22,437 bases of DNA from IMG/VR virus record IMGVR_UViG_3300034112_000630, positions 1-22,437 of that record; one strand, 5' to 3'. This document shows, one piece after another, positions 7,591 to 14,573 of the stretch. The notes under the pieces were generated by a model that was not told where the DNA came from, made no database searches, and was given only the letters and a program-made list of their open reading frames with translations. Made by a program: the position numbers and the translations under genes. The DNA is from a virus. The first letter of the stretch is position 1, and every line of letters begins with the position of its first letter.

Positions 7591-8100
7591 ATGAACTCAA
7601 ACGGCGCACAAATTCTAAACTTTGACTTCCCAGAGAAGTTAAATGGGTTCTGGGTACATGTTTGTGTTGAGCCTGAGCACAACACCTATACATATATTGT
7701 CTCAATATATAAGAATAATAAAAATCCTACAGGAACGGTAATACTAGACAAATACCTTCCGTATGACTACCCGGATATGTATATGTGTGTCGACACTAAC
7801 TACCAGGCTCTTCGGGTATACACCAACCCTGTTCATAGACGTAATGGGTATTGGGTGGCTTTTGGCGTGTTCTTTAAAACCTTCTTTGCTACTCAATTTA
7901 ACATAGACCTAGAAGCCCCATTTGATCGAAGTAAGTGGACAGATAAGATCTACAGTAAGGCTAGAAAGATATATGGGCAAAGCTTTGCAACCCCAGTATT
8001 ACGTGGGGGACGTATAGACCACGATGAAATGGAACCCCCTAGAGATCCCGCTTTTCCTTTGATATGGTTTGGTCAAAGAATAGGCGGCTTTAATGAGTAA
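7591..8100 (+). CDS. Unknown phage protein, faint GNAT-like pattern (169 aa)
   Basis: 169 residues beginning MNSNGAQILNFDFPEK. The order of elements, strands (VHVCVEP, YTYIVSIYK), then LRVYTNPVHRRNGYWVAFG followed by a helix, recalls the acetyl-CoA binding strand and loop of GNAT acetyltransferases (V-x-P-x-x-R-x-x-G), but the loop is not canonical and I rate that match as weak. The C-terminus has a basic YSKARKIYG helix and ends DPAFPLIWFGQRIGG. No Cys-rich, membrane or signal features. It starts two bases after the Hint protein and overlaps the next gene by eight bases, so it belongs to the same unit. If it is an acetyltransferase it could modify virion proteins or sugars; otherwise a structural role is possible. 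Confidence 0.55.
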   Translation: MNSNGAQILNFDFPEKLNGFWVHVCVEPEHNTYTYIVSIYKNNKNPTGTVILDKYLPYDYPDMYMCVDTNYQALRVYTNPVHRRNGYWVAFGVFFKTFFATQFNIDLEAPFDRSKWTDKIYSKARKIYGQSFATPVLRGGRIDHDEMEPPRDPAFPLIWFGQRIGGFNE

Positions 8101-8548
8101 AGAACAAGAACTACTTAAAGTATTAACTAAGCCGGTAAAAGTATTTTCCTCAAATGTACCTATTGTCAAAGAGCAAGCCCTTAACAATGCTCATAGAGAG
8201 ATAAAAAAGCTACTAGACGATTCCTGCAGCTACTACGAGTTGAGTCGCTCCCACTCAACTTTCTATCTATCATCAGAGTTAATAAGCGGAGTACGAACAG
8301 ATGTTTGGTACGACACTGGTGGAGTCAGGATCCCGTGTTTTTCTGGCGCGTACGTTCTACAGGCTGAGGCGGGCAGTTTTATGACGGTAGCGGATATACC
8401 AAATCTACTAGCACCCGGAGACCTATACCTTTGGGAGGCAGGAAAGAAGATTAGTTATAGTCATAAAAATACATTTATGCTAGGCTTCAACATAGCCCCA
8501 AAATCTATGCTTAAAAATCAAGACCCATCTAGATGGTCAGAAATATAG
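8093..8548 (+). CDS. Unknown beta-rich protein, cupin/2OG-oxygenase-like pattern (151 aa)
   Basis: The ATG lies eight bases inside the preceding gene. An N-terminal helical part (~1-50, PIVKEQALNNAHREIKKLLDD) precedes a strand-rich part: FYLSSELISG, RTDVWYDTGG, GAYVLQAEAGSFM, then LAPGDLYLWEAG, a turn-strand pattern like the G-D-x-[LV] turn of cupin and double-stranded beta-helix proteins, then HKNTFMLGFNIAP. A clear H-x-D plus distal His triad of 2OG-Fe(II) oxygenases is not evident, so catalysis cannot be claimed. Its last half resembles the product of the gene at 8829 in general layout (turn with G, then aromatic strand, then N-x-[FI]). Unrecognised family; neighbours suggest virion maturation or decoration. 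Confidence 0.55.
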   Translation: MSKEQELLKVLTKPVKVFSSNVPIVKEQALNNAHREIKKLLDDSCSYYELSRSHSTFYLSSELISGVRTDVWYDTGGVRIPCFSGAYVLQAEAGSFMTVADIPNLLAPGDLYLWEAGKKISYSHKNTFMLGFNIAPKSMLKNQDPSRWSEI

Positions 8549-8557
8549 GAGAATAAT

Positions 8558-8836
8558 ATGTCTGAGGATAATTTGTCGTTATGGCAAAAATACAAGAAGA
8601 ACTTGGGTGATACTCGTCCTTGGGATCTTCTAGATAAAAACGTTCCTAGAACAACAGATGCGGTGGCTAAAAAGCGTCTTGAAATCTGTAATGGGTGTGC
8701 CCACTTAACTAAACTTACCCAACAATGTAAAAAGTGTGGGTGTTTTATGCATCTTAAAGTTAAGCTTGCACCTGCTGAATGCCCTATTGGCAAGTGGGCT
8801 GCGGTAGAAGAGGTTAAGGGGCCGGAGAGTGAATAA
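8558..8836 (+). CDS. Six-Cys zinc-binding protein, DUF6171-like
   Basis: 92 residues with a good AGGAG before ATG 8558. Cys residues at 44, 47, 57, 60, 62 and 75 make the pattern C-x2-C-x9-C-x2-C-G-C...C-P-x-x-K-W (C44NGC, C57KKCGC, CPIGKW). This matches, as I recall it, the small phage protein family DUF6171, which occurs among late genes of myoviruses; the four or more conserved Cys suggest a structural zinc site. Biochemical function unknown. The N-terminal ~35 residues are polar and helical (SLWQKYKKNLGD). It ends overlapping the GTG start of the next gene by eight bases. Placement between two beta-rich unknowns suggests one small operon segment. Confidence 0.75.
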   Translation: MSEDNLSLWQKYKKNLGDTRPWDLLDKNVPRTTDAVAKKRLEICNGCAHLTKLTQQCKKCGCFMHLKVKLAPAECPIGKWAAVEEVKGPESE

Positions 8837-9305
8837 GGTTATACAAGATTTATTATCTGAGAGGGACTTTGAGTACCTACAAAAATACGCTCTAGAACAC
8901 CATGAAGCTTTAAAAAAAGCTAGACCTATTCATGAGTCTGGTTACGGAGTGCTGCAGCTAAAGGATACTCCAGAGCTTCGGATGCTACATGAGAAGATGT
9001 TACCTGTGGCTCGAAAGATGTTTATGAACGAGTCCATTATTCCTAACTGGCAATGCCTAGATATCCATGCTGGACCTCAACCAACACAAACTTCTAAGAG
9101 TTTTACCGAGGATGCGGATTACGTAGTGAGTCTAGTTGCTTATCAACAGTTGGGTTGGGAAGTCTCTGTGGGTGGTCAGACATTTGAATTGTCGGAAAAT
9201 GAGGGCCTATTCTTTAGCGCAGATCAAGAAATGCTACGTTCCGAGTTTCCAGATCCCTTTAATAACGTAGTGGCTAACGCTTTCTTTTTCTTCATTCAGC
9301 CTTAA
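8829..9305 (+). CDS. 2OG-Fe(II) oxygenase-like/DSBH protein, metal site doubtful
   Basis: 158 residues from GTG 8829, chosen because GGGGCCGGAGAG gives a ribosome binding site and the overlap with the previous stop suits coupling. Layout resembles prolyl-4-hydroxylase-type double-stranded beta-helix proteins: an N-terminal helical part, then CLDIHAGPQ (where H-x-D is expected), a strand DYVVSLVAYQQL, GWEVSVGGQTFEL (the GGxx-F strand), ENEGLFFSADQEMLRSEFP (turn and the place of the distal His, here absent) and the final NNVVANAFFFFI strand. The H-x-D and the second His are not both present, so it may be a non-catalytic relative. If active, hydroxylation of Pro or Lys in the collagen-like fibres would be an attractive role, but this is inference. 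Confidence 0.5.
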   Translation: MNKVIQDLLSERDFEYLQKYALEHHEALKKARPIHESGYGVLQLKDTPELRMLHEKMLPVARKMFMNESIIPNWQCLDIHAGPQPTQTSKSFTEDADYVVSLVAYQQLGWEVSVGGQTFELSENEGLFFSADQEMLRSEFPDPFNNVVANAFFFFIQP

Positions 9306-9314
9306 AATGTAGGA

Positions 9315-9893
9315 ATGCGTGGAGACCAAGTACAGGGACGTTTTAGCGTCTCTTCTGAAAAAGAGTCTATTAAGTTAGGCGTAACCAAAGACATGGTACG
9401 TACCGTGGGTATGACCGTAGATTGGTGGGCTTGGGATCCAGTAGCTAGCCAAGTAGACCCTATCTATGATGTGGGCTCTTCTAGCGTAGGCCGTAGGTGG
9501 AAGAAAGAAAGTACCCTTCCCGTTATCTCTGCCAAACTCGATCAAGGCACAATGATGCGCAATGACCGGGGTCTATACGTCGTAGATCAGCTACGCCTTA
9601 CCTTTAACATAGATGTTATTCGAGGTGACGTATCTAAGAAAAGAAACTCATATTTTGGTAACACCACAACCGATGATGATTACTTTAGTAATGATCCAGA
9701 TAGATTTTTAAGAGATCGAGTAGTATTTAGAAACACCGTTTGGTCCCCAGCTAAATTTCTTCCTAGAGGGTTGATGGGAGAAGATTTTACATTTATTAGT
9801 ATGGACTTAAACCAAGTAAATCCAGAAGAGCTAGTAAACGATCCTCAATTCCTAGAGTACGCAAACTACAACGCATTTAACAACGGAGGTTAA
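9315..9893 (+). CDS. Putative neck / head-tail structural protein (192 aa)
   Basis: 192 residues; ATG 9315 preceded by TAGGA. The product has a polar N-terminus, a WWAWDPVASQVDPIYDVG segment, a GRRWKKESTLPVISA segment, a strand-rich middle (GLYVVDQLRLTFNIDVI), an acidic loop (TTDDDYFSNDPDRF), and a C-terminal part (VVFRNTVWSPAKFLPRGL, ISMDLNQVNPEELVNDPQF). The strand pattern and DP-x-YDVGS are reminiscent of small head-closure or stopper proteins of myoviruses, but I cannot assign a family. Order (before a larger virion protein, ahead of the neck and sheath genes) supports a structural role. Stop and the next SD (GGAGG) overlap closely. Confidence 0.6.
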   Translation: MRGDQVQGRFSVSSEKESIKLGVTKDMVRTVGMTVDWWAWDPVASQVDPIYDVGSSSVGRRWKKESTLPVISAKLDQGTMMRNDRGLYVVDQLRLTFNIDVIRGDVSKKRNSYFGNTTTDDDYFSNDPDRFLRDRVVFRNTVWSPAKFLPRGLMGEDFTFISMDLNQVNPEELVNDPQFLEYANYNAFNNGG

Positions 9894-9894
9894 A

Positions 9895-11118
9895 ATGCCA
9901 ACACACATAGCAAATCTACGCTCTGCCTCAATAGAATCAAAAATTAATTCAGAAACTTTTACTACAAAAGATAGACTTAAAGTATCATCTGTACACACAA
10001 CCTACTTTACTAGTTTTCAGTTTGGTCAAACAGGCGAATGGGATTCGTCAAGGTCTAGCGGTGGAACCACAACTTACAATGCCACATTAGGTGGTATGGA
10101 TCTAGGAGTATCTAGCACTTTAAATTCAGAGTCTATATTTCAAACTAGACGTGTAATGAGTTATGTTCCAGGTCGTTCAAGTGGTCTAAGCGGAGCTTAC
10201 AGACTAAGCAATCTAACCCCCGGTATTAGGTATCGTTGGGGACTTTTTGATGAAAACAATGGAGCTTTTATTGAAGTAAACGGTAATGAAATGTATTGTG
10301 TAGTTAGAAGCAATACAACAGGCAGCGTTGTAGATAATAGCGTTCCAAGAAGTTTATGGAATGAAGATAAGTTAGATGGTTCAGGACGAAGCGGAATTAT
10401 ACTAGACCTCACCAAACAACAACTACCTTATATTGAATACGAGTGGTATGGGGCTGGAGAAGTTAAATATTATTTTGTAATTGATGGACGTAAACGCTTA
10501 GTACATGTAGCTAGCCACGCTAATCATATATCAACTGTATATTGTAGAACTCCGTTTTTACCTATCAGAGCTGAGGTAAAGAACCTTACAGGAGCTACAG
10601 AAGGGGGCACATTACATTTTGGCTCTGTTTCTCATGTTAGTGAGGGTGAGGGTGATCGTCGAGGTCAAGTAGCAAATATAGCCAGCCCAATAACTGGATA
10701 CACATTAACTACTGCTGATACCTTTTACCCAGTATTTAGTGGTCGCTTAAAATCTACTACACTTAACGCACTTGTTAAACCGATTGGTTTTCGACTATCT
10801 ACGTTAGGCCACAGTGAAGGTTTACATTTCAAAGTTTTATTTAGTGGTAATTTGACTGGTGGAACATGGGTAGATGCAGCCGTTGTTGACCCTGTAAGTC
10901 AATTTAATACAACTGCCACTGCAATATCTAGTACTGCTACATTATTTGCTGGATACCAACCACCAGCAACTGCAGGTCAATATATTGAATTTCTTCAGGA
11001 TGCCCCACTAGGAAGAGGTAGTTTAGGTACAGTCAGTGACATGGTCACACTCGCTGTAGCAGGAACCAGCAATAACACAAAGGTGATGTGGTCTATCGAT
11101 TGGATAGAGGAAAGATAG
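9895..11118 (+). CDS. Virion structural protein, phage fibre/head-decoration type (407 aa)
   Basis: 407 residues behind GGAGG at 9885-9889. N-terminal ~100 residues are Ser/Thr-rich. A distinctive central region, LTPGIRYRWGLFDENNGAFIEV, MYCVVRS, then SLWNEDKLDGSGRSGI, IEYEWYGAGEVKYYFVIDG, HVASHANHISTVYCRTPFLP and IRAEVKNLTG, matches a pattern I associate with virion structural proteins of T4-like and other environmental phages; it looks like a lectin-like beta sandwich. The C-terminal ~130 residues (GRLKSTTLNALVKPIGFRL onward) form another beta-rich domain ending MWSIDWIEER. Two Cys only. Exact place in the virion unknown; a surface or fibre component is most likely. Confidence 0.75.
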   Translation: MPTHIANLRSASIESKINSETFTTKDRLKVSSVHTTYFTSFQFGQTGEWDSSRSSGGTTTYNATLGGMDLGVSSTLNSESIFQTRRVMSYVPGRSSGLSGAYRLSNLTPGIRYRWGLFDENNGAFIEVNGNEMYCVVRSNTTGSVVDNSVPRSLWNEDKLDGSGRSGIILDLTKQQLPYIEYEWYGAGEVKYYFVIDGRKRLVHVASHANHISTVYCRTPFLPIRAEVKNLTGATEGGTLHFGSVSHVSEGEGDRRGQVANIASPITGYTLTTADTFYPVFSGRLKSTTLNALVKPIGFRLSTLGHSEGLHFKVLFSGNLTGGTWVDAAVVDPVSQFNTTATAISSTATLFAGYQPPATAGQYIEFLQDAPLGRGSLGTVSDMVTLAVAGTSNNTKVMWSIDWIEER

Positions 11119-11120
11119 AT

Positions 11121-11330
11121 ATGGCTAGAACAATTAAAGTAGGCGGTGCCAAGCACACCGTAAAGAAGAATAAAAAGGGAGACGTAATTGTCGACCATGA
11201 GGCTAAAGCTAAAGCTGGAAAATACGATAAGATCAACCTTACTAAAAAAGCTGGTGCTAAGACAATCAAGGCGGGGGAACGAGCAACCCGTGCTTGGCAC
11301 CGAAAGAACCCTCACGAAGGTGGTAAGTAA
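11121..11330 (+). CDS. Lysine-rich small protein (69 aa)
   Basis: ATG 11121 is chosen over an in-frame GTG at 11088, because GAGGAAAG sits at 11107-11114 directly before it and the GTG lies inside the preceding gene without a site. The 69-residue product is strongly basic (about 20 Lys plus several Arg), with MARTIKVGGAKHTVKKNKKGD at its start and a KAGERATRAWHRKNPHEGGK end. No Cys, membrane or signal features. Family not recognised. First of four consecutive basic mini-genes. Its stop overlaps the next ATG by one base (TAATG). It could bind DNA in the capsid or coat an acidic surface of the virion; that is inference from charge only. Confidence 0.7.
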   Translation: MARTIKVGGAKHTVKKNKKGDVIVDHEAKAKAGKYDKINLTKKAGAKTIKAGERATRAWHRKNPHEGGK

Positions 11331-11464
11331 TGGCTAAGAATCCATGCTGGGACGGATACGTCCAGGTAGGTATGAAGACCAAGAATGGCCAGAAGGTGCC
11401 AAACTGTGTACCTGAAGGTAAAGGAAAAGATAAAGTCGCTAAGCCTAAGAAAGGTAAGAAATAA
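11330..11464 (+). CDS. NPCW-GY-type small basic phage protein (44 aa)
   Basis: ATG 11330 overlaps the previous stop by one base. The 44-residue product has the pattern KNPCWDGYVQVGMKTKNGQK followed by VPNCVPEG and a Lys-rich tail. This N-P-C-W-x-G-Y...G-x-K-x-K-x-G-x-x-V-P-N-C-V-P module recurs in phage late regions as a free peptide or as the end of structural proteins; the two Cys (residues 6 and 26) are its fixed points. Function unknown; it may mark a virion component or a maturation substrate. Too short for most gene finders, yet the overlap and motif make it convincing. Confidence 0.75.
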   Translation: MAKNPCWDGYVQVGMKTKNGQKVPNCVPEGKGKDKVAKPKKGKK

Positions 11465-11589
11465 TGTGTTCTACATGCGGTTGTGGACAGAGAGATAAGA
11501 CTCATCCAAAGTACGGCAAGGGCCCTCACAAGGGGAAGATGATTAAGAAGGCAGTTAAGAAGGCTGCTCCAAAGAAGGAGAAGAAGTAA
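11464..11589 (+). CDS. Tiny Cys/Lys-rich protein (41 aa)
   Basis: Starts at ATG 11464 overlapping the previous stop by one base. Residues 1-8 read MCSTCGCG with Cys at 2, 5 and 7, followed by a very basic segment (THPKYGKGPHKGKMIKK) and a Lys/Ala tail ending KKEKK. The three Cys so close to the N-terminus could hold a metal ion, possibly with His14 and His22, but no known zinc-finger pattern fits. No family recognised. Context: third of the four basic mini-genes, same strand, same one-base overlap. Confidence 0.65.
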   Translation: MCSTCGCGQRDKTHPKYGKGPHKGKMIKKAVKKAAPKKEKK

Positions 11590-11750
11590 TGGCAATGTCA
11601 GAAAAGCAAAAGAAGCTAGCTGCTACAGCTGGCAATCCTAAGAAGATCGATGGGGCAGACTTTAAGATGCTCCGTAACAAGAAGAAGGTAGACCCAAATG
11701 CCCGCCCAATGACTAAGAAAAAGTCAATGGTCCGCAAAAAGGGTATGTAA
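11589..11750 (+). CDS. Tiny Lys/Met-rich basic protein (53 aa)
   Basis: Starts at ATG 11589, overlapping the previous stop by one base; AAGGAGAAG just upstream is a good ribosome binding site. A second in-frame ATG two codons later (MAMSEK) could also serve. The product is basic with KQKKLAATAGNPKKIDGADF and a tail rich in Lys and Met (MTKKKSMVRKKGM). Family not recognised. It resembles small phage proteins with a K-I-x-x-x-D-F-x-x-L-R segment near the capsid region, but I cannot name one. The gene ends 25 bases before the terminator, closing this transcription unit. Confidence 0.7.
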   Translation: MAMSEKQKKLAATAGNPKKIDGADFKMLRNKKKVDPNARPMTKKKSMVRKKGM

Positions 11751-11775
11751 TACTATTAAAAAGAAATAAATGATT

Positions 11776-11797
11776 AGCCCCCGAAAGGGGGCTTTTT
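11776..11797 (+). terminator. Rho-independent terminator after the mini-gene cluster
   Basis: AGCCCCC / GAAA / GGGGGCT forms a seven-base-pair GC-rich stem with a GNRA-type tetraloop, followed by a run of T (11793-11797). It lies 25 bases after the last lysine-rich mini-gene and is the only strong terminator I see, so it separates the head/fibre unit from the tail unit. Confidence 0.93.
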
Positions 11798-11873
11798 CAT
11801 TTACTCTTGTTCTTGACGCCGGAGTAATCCGGACCCTGCAGCTTGACCCCGCATCTTCTTTTGGAGGATTCTG
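11798..11873 (+). promoter_or_regulatory. Intergenic leader with hairpin, CTTGAC repeats and RBS of the tail unit
   Basis: After the terminator, a perfect hairpin CCGGA/GTAA/TCCGG lies at 11819-11832, flanked by two near-identical nine-mers, CTTGACGCC (11812-11820) and CTTGACCCC (11842-11850), 30 bases apart. TTGACG or TTGACC could be a -35 box, but no good -10 stands 16-18 bases downstream of either, so a promoter is only a candidate. GGAGG at 11863-11867 is the ribosome binding site for the next gene. Because transcription must restart for the tail genes unless the terminator leaks, this is the expected promoter site. Confidence 0.4.
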
Positions 11874-12035
11874 ATGATTTACTTACTTGACCGTTTGGCA
11901 CGCGAAGAGAGCGAAGCCGATCGAGAACAATTCGTACGCGGTGTACTTGGCTTAGACAAGTTTCATGCCAGCTCTATGGTAGCTGGATGGATTGCAGGAA
12001 GTCTAACTGCTAGAGTAATCGCGGGACGTAAGTGA
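11874..12035 (+). CDS. Unknown 53-residue protein at head of the tail unit
   Basis: ATG 11874 has a strong GGAGG seven bases before it. The product starts MIYLLDRLAREESEADREQF (charged amphipathic helix) and continues with a less polar helix (HASSMVAGWIAGSLTARVIA) ending GRK. The second helix is moderately hydrophobic but interrupted by Ser and Gly, so a membrane segment is doubtful. Family not recognised. The stop overlaps the GTG start of the next gene by four bases (GTGA), so it is coupled to a neck-type gene. It may be a small virion or assembly factor. Confidence 0.65.
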   Translation: MIYLLDRLAREESEADREQFVRGVLGLDKFHASSMVAGWIAGSLTARVIAGRK

Positions 12036-12352
12036 TCACAGAACTATTAACTAACTCCCTATATGAAGGTGCTGAGTTCGACTCCTCGGTACTAACTAGT
12101 CGCCTTAGAACCTTTTGCCGTATAAACGGCTGGCCTGAAGATGTATGGACTCAAATGTCTATTCGTCAAGAAGACGGGCAATACACCATTTACTATCCAC
12201 CTAGTCTTGCCGCAAAGGTAAACTTTTTAGAGTACGGGGATCAAGATACCCCTCCTTCGGCGGTGCTTAGAAACTTTCTAACTAATTACATAGATACAGA
12301 CGCTTTTGCTACCGGTATCTCCCGCAGCCTTAAGAATATGGGAGTTATCTAA
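12032..12352 (+). CDS. Putative neck/tail-completion protein, HK97 gp10-like
   Basis: 106 residues from GTG 12032, the start that gives the GTGA overlap with the previous stop. The product is mixed helical and strand: LTSRLRTFCRINGWP, MSIRQEDGQYTIYYP, then FLEYGDQDTPPSAVLRNFL. The E-Y-G-D/T ... P-x-x-[VF]-[LI]-R sequence before a C-terminal helix resembles the HK97 gp10-type (virion morphogenesis / tail completion) proteins that sit between connector and tail. Position directly before the tail-terminator-like gene and sheath fits that role. Assignment is from pattern and context. It overlaps the next ATG by one base. Confidence 0.55.
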   Translation: MITELLTNSLYEGAEFDSSVLTSRLRTFCRINGWPEDVWTQMSIRQEDGQYTIYYPPSLAAKVNFLEYGDQDTPPSAVLRNFLTNYIDTDAFATGISRSLKNMGVI

Positions 12353-12981
12353 TGCCTATTATTATTAATGAAGATAAAGCCATAAAGGCGGCTCTCGCTG
12401 GAATAAAGGTCTCTGATAGTGCAAACGCACAACGACCTGTTGGGGTTTGGTATGGCCAACCTGATATGGAAATTAGAGATCAGGTATATCCATATATCAC
12501 AGTTGATTTCATCGGATACTCTGAAGACTTCGAAAGAGCTCATAGAGGCTTAATAGACATGCCCTATTATTTTGAGGGATCAGATGCGGGCACTGTTAAC
12601 CCAGACGGTTCTGGAACAAAACAATATAGAACAGAGTACCCGATTCCAGTAAATCTTGATTATCAAATTACTACATACGCACGACAACCAAGACATGATC
12701 GTGCAATCTTGGCAGCAATGTTGACTGGCCAAGTTCTTCCACTACGCGGTGGACTCATGGTTATTCCAGAAGATCAAACTGTTCGTCGTGTTGATTTTCT
12801 TGGGATGTCAAAAAAAGATACGACGGATCAAAACGGTAAGAGGTTGTTTTCTAACGTGTTTAATATGCGTGTTAGTGCCGAAATCTTGCCTACAGTTCTT
12901 GCTCAGAAGTATCCAGTACAAACACCTCCTCTAATATCGCTCAACAGTCAGCCCACCCCGTTTTCTACAATACAAATATAA
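12352..12981 (+). CDS. Putative tail terminator / sheath-completion protein
   Basis: 209 residues. MPIIINEDKAIKAALAGI leads to VYPYITVDFIGYSEDFERA, a middle loop, then VNLDYQITTYARQPRHDRAI, LPLRGGLMVIPEDQTVRRVDFLG and a final strand FNMRVSAEILP. The layout, strand YPYITVDF, strand-helix LDYQITTYARQPRHDRAILA, followed by an amphipathic end, is that of myovirus tail terminator / neck proteins preceding the sheath gene. Such proteins cap the finished tail and receive the head. 44 bases without a gene separate it from the sheath; these hold the sheath's RBS. Family named by role and position rather than by a motif I can prove. Confidence 0.6.
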   Translation: MPIIINEDKAIKAALAGIKVSDSANAQRPVGVWYGQPDMEIRDQVYPYITVDFIGYSEDFERAHRGLIDMPYYFEGSDAGTVNPDGSGTKQYRTEYPIPVNLDYQITTYARQPRHDRAILAAMLTGQVLPLRGGLMVIPEDQTVRRVDFLGMSKKDTTDQNGKRLFSNVFNMRVSAEILPTVLAQKYPVQTPPLISLNSQPTPFSTIQI

Positions 12982-13025
12982 CTAGGAACCCAGAGACAAT
13001 AAATTAACCCTAAGGAGTAATACAA

Positions 13026-14552
13026 ATGACAACTTACAGCAGACCAGGAGTCTTCATTAATGAAGTTCCTTTGCCGCAAGCAGTTGAATTAGCAAACAAC
13101 GGACAGGCTCGTGGAGCGTTCCTAGGTGCATTTGCACAAGGTCCTACAGCAGAACCAGTTCTAATCCAAAGTTGGTATGACTTTGGAAAAACATTTGGCA
13201 GTCTTTCAGATAGCTATCCAGCTACTTGGGCTGTCTATTCATTCTTTGCTAATGGTGGCCGCAGCGCTTATATTAAGCGTGTTACAGGTTCCGGAGCTAC
13301 AGCAGCTTCCGTGGTACTTCGTGACCGTGCAGCTACACCACTAAGCACACTTCGAGTAACAGCAAAAAGCGCTGGTGCTTGGGGCAACGCATTAAAGGCA
13401 GAAGTTAGAGCATCCTCTACAACAACCTTTAATCTAATCATTTCTGATGCTAACGGCATCCTAGAACAGTTTACTGATCTAAGCATGTCTACAACAAACA
13501 GCCGTTATGCGGTTGCTTATGTAAACTCAGCATCTTATTATGTAACGCTTACTAACCTAACTAGCGGTACAGCAGCTCCAGATAACCAACCAGAAGTTGC
13601 AGGACAAAAGGCATTTACTTCAGGCGCAGATGGATCAGCACCTACACGTGCTAACTATCAGACTGCACTAACTACTTTTGACGCGATTACTAACCCACTT
13701 ATTCTAATTAATGGTGATGCATCATACAAGTTTGCATCAGGTGGAGATAACGCAGACCGTGCTGCAAAAGTACTTCTAGACACAGACGTAACTGCATATG
13801 CAGATGCTCGTGGAGATGTATTTGCTCTAATTGATCCTCCTGCAGGTTCTACGCCAGCAGAAGCAATTACCTACGCAATCGATGGTTGCGGAGCGGTAGA
13901 CGGCGGCAACGCAGCTATTTACTACCCATGGGTAGTAATTCCAGATCTACTAAAGTCTGCACCTGGTGCAACTCGAGTAGTAGGACCAGCAGCAATTGCT
14001 GCAGGAAAATATCTAGAGACTGACGCATCTCGCGGAGTATTCAAAACCCCAGCTGGTTTTGGTACAAAGATTGGAAGCGCTGTAGCTCTAGAACGATCAT
14101 TGACAAACGCAGAACTAGATTCCCTAAACGCAGCTTCTAAGCCAGTAAACGCTATTCGTAACGTTCCTGGTGGTGGAATTGTTATTATGGGTGGTCGCAC
14201 TCTAAATAACTCAACAGGTGAGCGCTACATCAACGTACGTCGTTCAATGATCTATCTAAAGAAAGAGTTGACTGATCGCAGCAGCTTTGCTGTGTTTGAG
14301 AACAACAGTGAAATTCTATGGAATCAAATTAGAACCTCATTGGGTAACTTCCTCCGTAACTACTGGTCACAAGGTGGACTAAGAGGACAGACTCCAGAGC
14401 AGGCATTTTACGTAAGATGCGATGCTTCAAATAATACCCCTACAGATATTCTTGCTGGCCGAGTAAACATCGAAGTCGGTGTGGCCGTAGAGTACCCTGC
14501 AGAGTTCATCGTGATTAGCATCGGGCAAATCACTGGAAACGCTTCGGCGTAG
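13026..14552 (+). CDS. Tail sheath protein
   Basis: 508 residues behind AAGGAG (13012-13017). N-terminus MTTYSRPGVFINEVPLPQAVE is the hallmark start of contractile sheath proteins (P-G-V-[YF]-[IV]-x-E). The middle is a variable surface domain; the C-terminal third has the conserved sheath core: MILKK-type YLKKELTDRSSFAVFENN, IRTSLGNFLRNYWSQGGLRG, YVRCDASNNTPTDILAGRVN and VGVAVEYPAEFIVISI. The protein polymerises around the tube and contracts on infection. Length lies between P2 FI (about 400) and T4 gp18 (about 660). A-rich codon use with many C-ending codons fits a highly expressed protein. It is followed after 21 bases by the tube gene, the usual sheath-tube pair. Confidence 0.95.
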   Translation: MTTYSRPGVFINEVPLPQAVELANNGQARGAFLGAFAQGPTAEPVLIQSWYDFGKTFGSLSDSYPATWAVYSFFANGGRSAYIKRVTGSGATAASVVLRDRAATPLSTLRVTAKSAGAWGNALKAEVRASSTTTFNLIISDANGILEQFTDLSMSTTNSRYAVAYVNSASYYVTLTNLTSGTAAPDNQPEVAGQKAFTSGADGSAPTRANYQTALTTFDAITNPLILINGDASYKFASGGDNADRAAKVLLDTDVTAYADARGDVFALIDPPAGSTPAEAITYAIDGCGAVDGGNAAIYYPWVVIPDLLKSAPGATRVVGPAAIAAGKYLETDASRGVFKTPAGFGTKIGSAVALERSLTNAELDSLNAASKPVNAIRNVPGGGIVIMGGRTLNNSTGERYINVRRSMIYLKKELTDRSSFAVFENNSEILWNQIRTSLGNFLRNYWSQGGLRGQTPEQAFYVRCDASNNTPTDILAGRVNIEVGVAVEYPAEFIVISIGQITGNASA

Positions 14553-14573
14553 TTAAGGAAAGGATAAAAGATA

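Noticed and set aside
11819-11832. Hairpin CCGGA-GTAA-TCCGG as a second terminator
   Set aside because: Only five base pairs and no following T-run; the real terminator is 22 bases upstream.
12982-13025. Small gene or promoter between tail terminator candidate and sheath
   Set aside because: 44 bases holding stops in frame and only the sheath RBS AAGGAG; no promoter boxes I would defend.
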